Shown: positions 61,061 through 64,000 of the stretch, piece by piece
Position numbering within the stretch: the stretch's first letter is position 1
How the letters are laid out: every line of letters starts with the position of its first letter
Assembly: GCA_938075155.1 (NCBI GenBank)
Contig: CALJGL010000005.1
Location: 1-64,000 of the forward strand
Direction of reading: 5' to 3'
Origin: UBA12191 sp009937185
GTDB lineage: Bacteria > Planctomycetota > UBA8108 > UBA1146
DNA length: 64,000 nt
Notes under the pieces: generated by a model
Told to the model about the DNA's origin: nothing
Databases searched by the model: none
Seen by the model: the letters and a program-made list of their open reading frames with translations, nothing else
Position numbers and translations under genes: made by a program

Positions 61061-62727
61061 TTCAGCAGGTCCAACAAGGCTTCACTCCCTTTATCTGCAA
61101 CAGCAATCCAATGAAGAATAACTTCTTGGGGCTTCCCATTTTTTAGATTCAAGATCCACCTGCAGATTCCATCTTCATTGACTTGCGGAGTCGGTTCGGT
61201 GTCTGAGCCAAGTTCAACGTTCACTTCTTCGAGCATACTCACAGGAATACGACTCACAAGCTCAAGGGGCACTTCATCCTCAAGGTAAGACTTTACGGTA
61301 TAGCCCGTTCGTCTCTCGACTCTTGCTCTACTAAAGACCGAAGAGGAGGACTCTTTGTCTAATGACTGCAAATCTTGAACGTGGACGTTAATACGACCTT
61401 CTACTCCAAAATGCTGTTCAAAGCTTTGTCCGGAATAGATGGTTCCAACACTTCCAGTCCCCACAAAAGTACCTGATCTATAACACTGAACTTCCCCAGC
61501 CAACAAAACGCCGATGCCCTCATGGATCAACTTCGCGCGCCTGAATACTCTAGGACTGACAAGAGGGATCGATTGGTAATCCAAAGTCGCCTTCATTTTA
61601 TACTTGGCAACCGTCACCTCATGAGCACTCCCGTCAGCAGGGATGGAGCTAGAGGTTTTCAATTGATATGTCACAACCCCACCTGAATCGCTCTCGACCA
61701 GAGGGGCCGCTCCCCAACTATCATCATAGTCTTCGGTGTCCAATCGAATACTGTCTCCCGCCGGACTCTCATTTGCAGAATCCAGCGATCTAGATGTCTT
61801 ATTCTTTGACGCAGTTTCGATCGCAGTGACTTCTTGAGGAATCAACTGCCCAGAGCTAAGGCCTAAGGAAGATCGCAAAGTCGACAAAGTCAATTGCACA
61901 TCTTTCCAATCCTCACCCGATGACTGAATCACTTTTGCTCCATATTCCCAACTGACAAATCCCGTCGACTCGTCTAATCGGGCATCATGGAAAGGTGTCC
62001 AGCTCGCAGTCGGAACGTCATAGGCCAATTCCACATAAACCGTCCCAGAGGTCTCCATTTGGAAAATCACGGTCGCTGTCCAACCACGATCAAATTCCTG
62101 AATACTGTATGAATTAAGATCAAAAAGAATCTCGTCCCTACGATCATTCAATTTTTCCTGATCCTGCTTTAGTCGATCAACCTCAATTGCCACACTCAAA
62201 TCAGAATCGAGGAGCCACTGTTGAATCTCATGGACTAATGAAGAATCAAAACTCTTCCCCAACTCTCTCGCTGTCAACGAAACGTAAGTTTCGAGAATCG
62301 ATCTATATCTTTTCAGAAGTTCGCTTTGCAGTTCGATACGGTTAAGCGAGAAGCTAACTTCTAGAAGTTGATCCTTAATGTTATCAAGTTGTTCTTGGAG
62401 CGTGATGACCTCGTCAACCGGAGGAGTATTGAGCCCTTCCCTTGTCATCCTTACACCGAGAACAAGGCCTTTAATATCGTCACTCTTTACGAGCCGACCT
62501 CGAAGACTTGCGGGATCTAATGATGCAGGAAGACCCGAAAAAACAACTTCGCGGGTCCCCTTGGTGCCCTCAACTTTTTTCTGTCGATGAACTCGTGCTT
62601 TGTCTTCAAAAACAGTGACTGCGAATGGCACATTTTCCGGCTTGGAGAGGACAGCTTGTCCATCGACAACGCCACTGAAACACAACATTACGATAGAAAT
62701 TAGGAAGAAATTCATTGAGTTGCTCAT
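61057..62727 (-). CDS. DUF4139 (mucoidy-inhibitor MuiA-like) secreted protein
   Basis: 556 residues with a signal peptide (FFLISIVMLCFSGVVDG). The N-terminal FAVTVFEDKARVHRQKKVEG followed by FSGLPASLDPASLRGRL is the DUF4140 domain. A helical coiled-coil middle follows (LDNIKDQLLEVSFSLNRIELQSELLKRY), then DUF4139 beta-strands (VYVELAYDVPTASWTPFHDARLD). MuiA-like proteins are of unknown biochemical function. Its ATG shares one base with the stop of the upstream DUF4139 gene. Confidence 0.85.
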   Translation of the reverse strand: MSNSMNFFLISIVMLCFSGVVDGQAVLSKPENVPFAVTVFEDKARVHRQKKVEGTKGTREVVFSGLPASLDPASLRGRLVKSDDIKGLVLGVRMTREGLNTPPVDEVITLQEQLDNIKDQLLEVSFSLNRIELQSELLKRYRSILETYVSLTARELGKSFDSSLVHEIQQWLLDSDLSVAIEVDRLKQDQEKLNDRRDEILFDLNSYSIQEFDRGWTATVIFQMETSGTVYVELAYDVPTASWTPFHDARLDESTGFVSWEYGAKVIQSSGEDWKDVQLTLSTLRSSLGLSSGQLIPQEVTAIETASKNKTSRSLDSANESPAGDSIRLDTEDYDDSWGAAPLVESDSGGVVTYQLKTSSSIPADGSAHEVTVAKYKMKATLDYQSIPLVSPRVFRRAKLIHEGIGVLLAGEVQCYRSGTFVGTGSVGTIYSGQSFEQHFGVEGRINVHVQDLQSLDKESSSSVFSRARVERRTGYTVKSYLEDEVPLELVSRIPVSMLEEVNVELGSDTEPTPQVNEDGICRWILNLKNGKPQEVILHWIAVADKGSEALLDLLK

Positions 62728-64000
62728 CAGTTCTCCTCCCCTTTTCTTTCTGGTGCATCGCGCTTCACCAATCCAGTGCCTTCAGGCGTTTCCAGTGTCC
62801 ATAAAAGACGGACTTCTATTTTTCCTCCAGGAGGAACCTCTACATTCCAACGAAGTATTCCGTCTATTGGATCTGTGTTCACCGGGAGTGGGTCAGAAGC
62901 ATTTTTATTAATCTTAATTGAAACTCGCTCATCATCGGTAAATGGAATTCTTTCCACTATTTGAACAAGCTCAGTATTGCTCCCAAAATTTTCAAGATTG
63001 ATGTTCAGATCTGTTCGATACTGAATCACTTTTGATAATAAGCCTCGAGTCTCTTCTGTTTCTTGAACCGACCGTTTAAGTGCAATCGTGTCAAAAGTCC
63101 CCAGTTCCAAGACTAATTCTTCACCGGGTGCTACAGTTTTCTTCATACGAGTTTTGCCAAGATAGTTTCCACCAACAAATACAGAGACGTCTCCAGCCAG
63201 TAATGGAGCATCTCCAGATAACTCCGAAATAATCCTTCGAAAAACAGTGGTATCGATTTCGGGTACACAGCGAAGTTCATTTCGGAATGACAAACTTTTT
63301 ATCGAATAAAGAAGACGATGTGTTTCTCCGTCAGAGGGAATAGATTCTGCTCGTATCGACCCAAACACACTGAGAAAACCTCTATCGTCAATACGTGGGG
63401 AATCCCACCATTGTGAGATCCCCTGATCTCTACCGCGTCTGGACTCGGCGACTAATCCACCCGCCAATGCAATTGATTTGTCCTCTGCTAGGTATAAGGA
63501 CAACTCACTTCTCAACTCCTCAATTTGTTCATGAAGAGCAGCTCTCTTCAGAAACTCTTTTTCTTTTTTCGCGACGAGTCGACCCATTTCTGGAGCGGCC
63601 GCAGGACGAAGAGCTCGATTACCTTTGGCATCTTTGGACCCCGGGGCCCTCAATCCGTATCGAGCTCTCTCCAATGGCGTCCCCACCGAAGTATCCACAT
63701 AACGATCACGTTGAATCTTCAGTGCAGAGAGCTGTGGAATATCTGCTCCCAATTCTGGAATACTAGTCGAGAATTGAATTGGAATCTGTGGCCAATTTTC
63801 ACCTGTCAGCTGCTGAACATTTGCGAATGAACGAATTCGAATCGTCTCATTACTCGTATCCACATCTATCTCATATGAGGGATACCAAAATGCATCTGGG
63901 AGAAGGTACTGCACATTGAAGACTCCCCCCTCTCCAGTAGCATCAAGTAGATCCACCTCAATATAAGTCCGGACTCTTGCCTGGGATCCGGTCGCTTCTC
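62727..64000 (-). CDS. DUF4139 family protein, C-terminal part (N-terminus beyond window)
   Basis: The frame is open to the window edge at 64000, so the true start lies outside; a GTG at 63956 is inside the frame but has sequence continuing before it (TYIEVDLLDATGEGG). The visible part is DUF4139: FNVQYLLPDAFWYPSYEIDVD, VSVFVGGNYLGKTRM and ILRWNVEVPPGGKIEVRLLW. It is a paralogue of the gene downstream, probably by tandem duplication, and the two are co-translated. Confidence 0.85.
   Translation of the reverse strand, partial: EATGSQARVRTYIEVDLLDATGEGGVFNVQYLLPDAFWYPSYEIDVDTSNETIRIRSFANVQQLTGENWPQIPIQFSTSIPELGADIPQLSALKIQRDRYVDTSVGTPLERARYGLRAPGSKDAKGNRALRPAAAPEMGRLVAKKEKEFLKRAALHEQIEELRSELSLYLAEDKSIALAGGLVAESRRGRDQGISQWWDSPRIDDRGFLSVFGSIRAESIPSDGETHRLLYSIKSLSFRNELRCVPEIDTTVFRRIISELSGDAPLLAGDVSVFVGGNYLGKTRMKKTVAPGEELVLELGTFDTIALKRSVQETEETRGLLSKVIQYRTDLNINLENFGSNTELVQIVERIPFTDDERVSIKINKNASDPLPVNTDPIDGILRWNVEVPPGGKIEVRLLWTLETPEGTGLVKRDAPERKGEEN

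Overview
This window looks like a chromosomal segment from a member of the Planctomycetota or a close PVC relative. The evidence is the mix of families: a long MoxR/DUF58/BatA-type/von Willebrand operon ending in a Gln-rich coiled-coil protein, a PVC-type membrane-bound dehydrogenase with a CxxCH haem site next to a DUF1080 protein, DUF1111 di-haem oxidoreductases, and several secreted proteins carrying dockerin-like Ca-binding repeats. There is no integrase, transposase, CRISPR array, tRNA or rRNA that I can see, so it reads as ordinary chromosome with some unusual gene fusions.

Layout. 1-13.4 kb (minus): an eight-gene, tightly overlapping operon (moxR, DUF58, BatA-like, VWA, PQQ-propeller, prenyltransferase-fold, DUF4175-like, Gln-rich coiled coil cut by the window edge). 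13.4-14.0 kb: an unexplained gap. 14.0-19.2 kb (plus): guaB (of eukaryotic type), guaA, a 30-residue membrane peptide, ribH, nusB, ftsY. 19.2-24.3 kb (minus): lipoprotein matrixin, two DUF1111 di-haem proteins (one with an N-terminal dockerin), TSUP permease. 24.5-27.3 kb (plus): 2-oxoacid:ferredoxin oxidoreductase korAB. 27.3-32.3 kb (minus): ROK kinase, nagA, tldD, pmbA/tldE. 32.4-36.9 kb (plus): Mpo1-like protein, dehydrogenase, DUF1080 protein, rpmH. 37.0-43.8 kb (minus): MinD-like ATPase, FHA-TM-M64 peptidase fusion, ferredoxin-NADP reductase, beta-helix dockerin protein. 44.0-48.9 kb: a Mn/Zn/Fe ABC importer whose two permeases carry DtxR-like C-terminal tails, plus a convergent complete DtxR/MntR regulator. 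49.1-49.9 kb (plus): YbgC-type thioesterase and HIT protein. 50.1-56.1 kb (minus): two paralogous secreted zinc metallopeptidases with dockerin tails. 56.4-59.9 kb (minus): SRPBCC protein, two D12-class adenine methyltransferases, DUF423 protein. 60.3-64.0 kb: DUF6941-like protein and a convergent set of two DUF4139 proteins with a small unknown protein.

How the genes work together. Many neighbours overlap by 1 or 4 bases (ATGA, GTGA, TTGA, TAATG), so translational coupling is the rule, and GTG and TTG starts preceded by GGAGG are frequent. The best candidates for less-described biology are: the metal-importer permeases fused to DtxR-like domains, together with a perfect 16-bp palindrome upstream of the operon (compare chlamydial YtgCR); a dockerin module with a four-cysteine pattern shared by four secreted proteins; an FHA-TM-M64 peptidase fusion; a eukaryote-like IMP dehydrogenase; and an orphan pair of coupled adenine methyltransferases.
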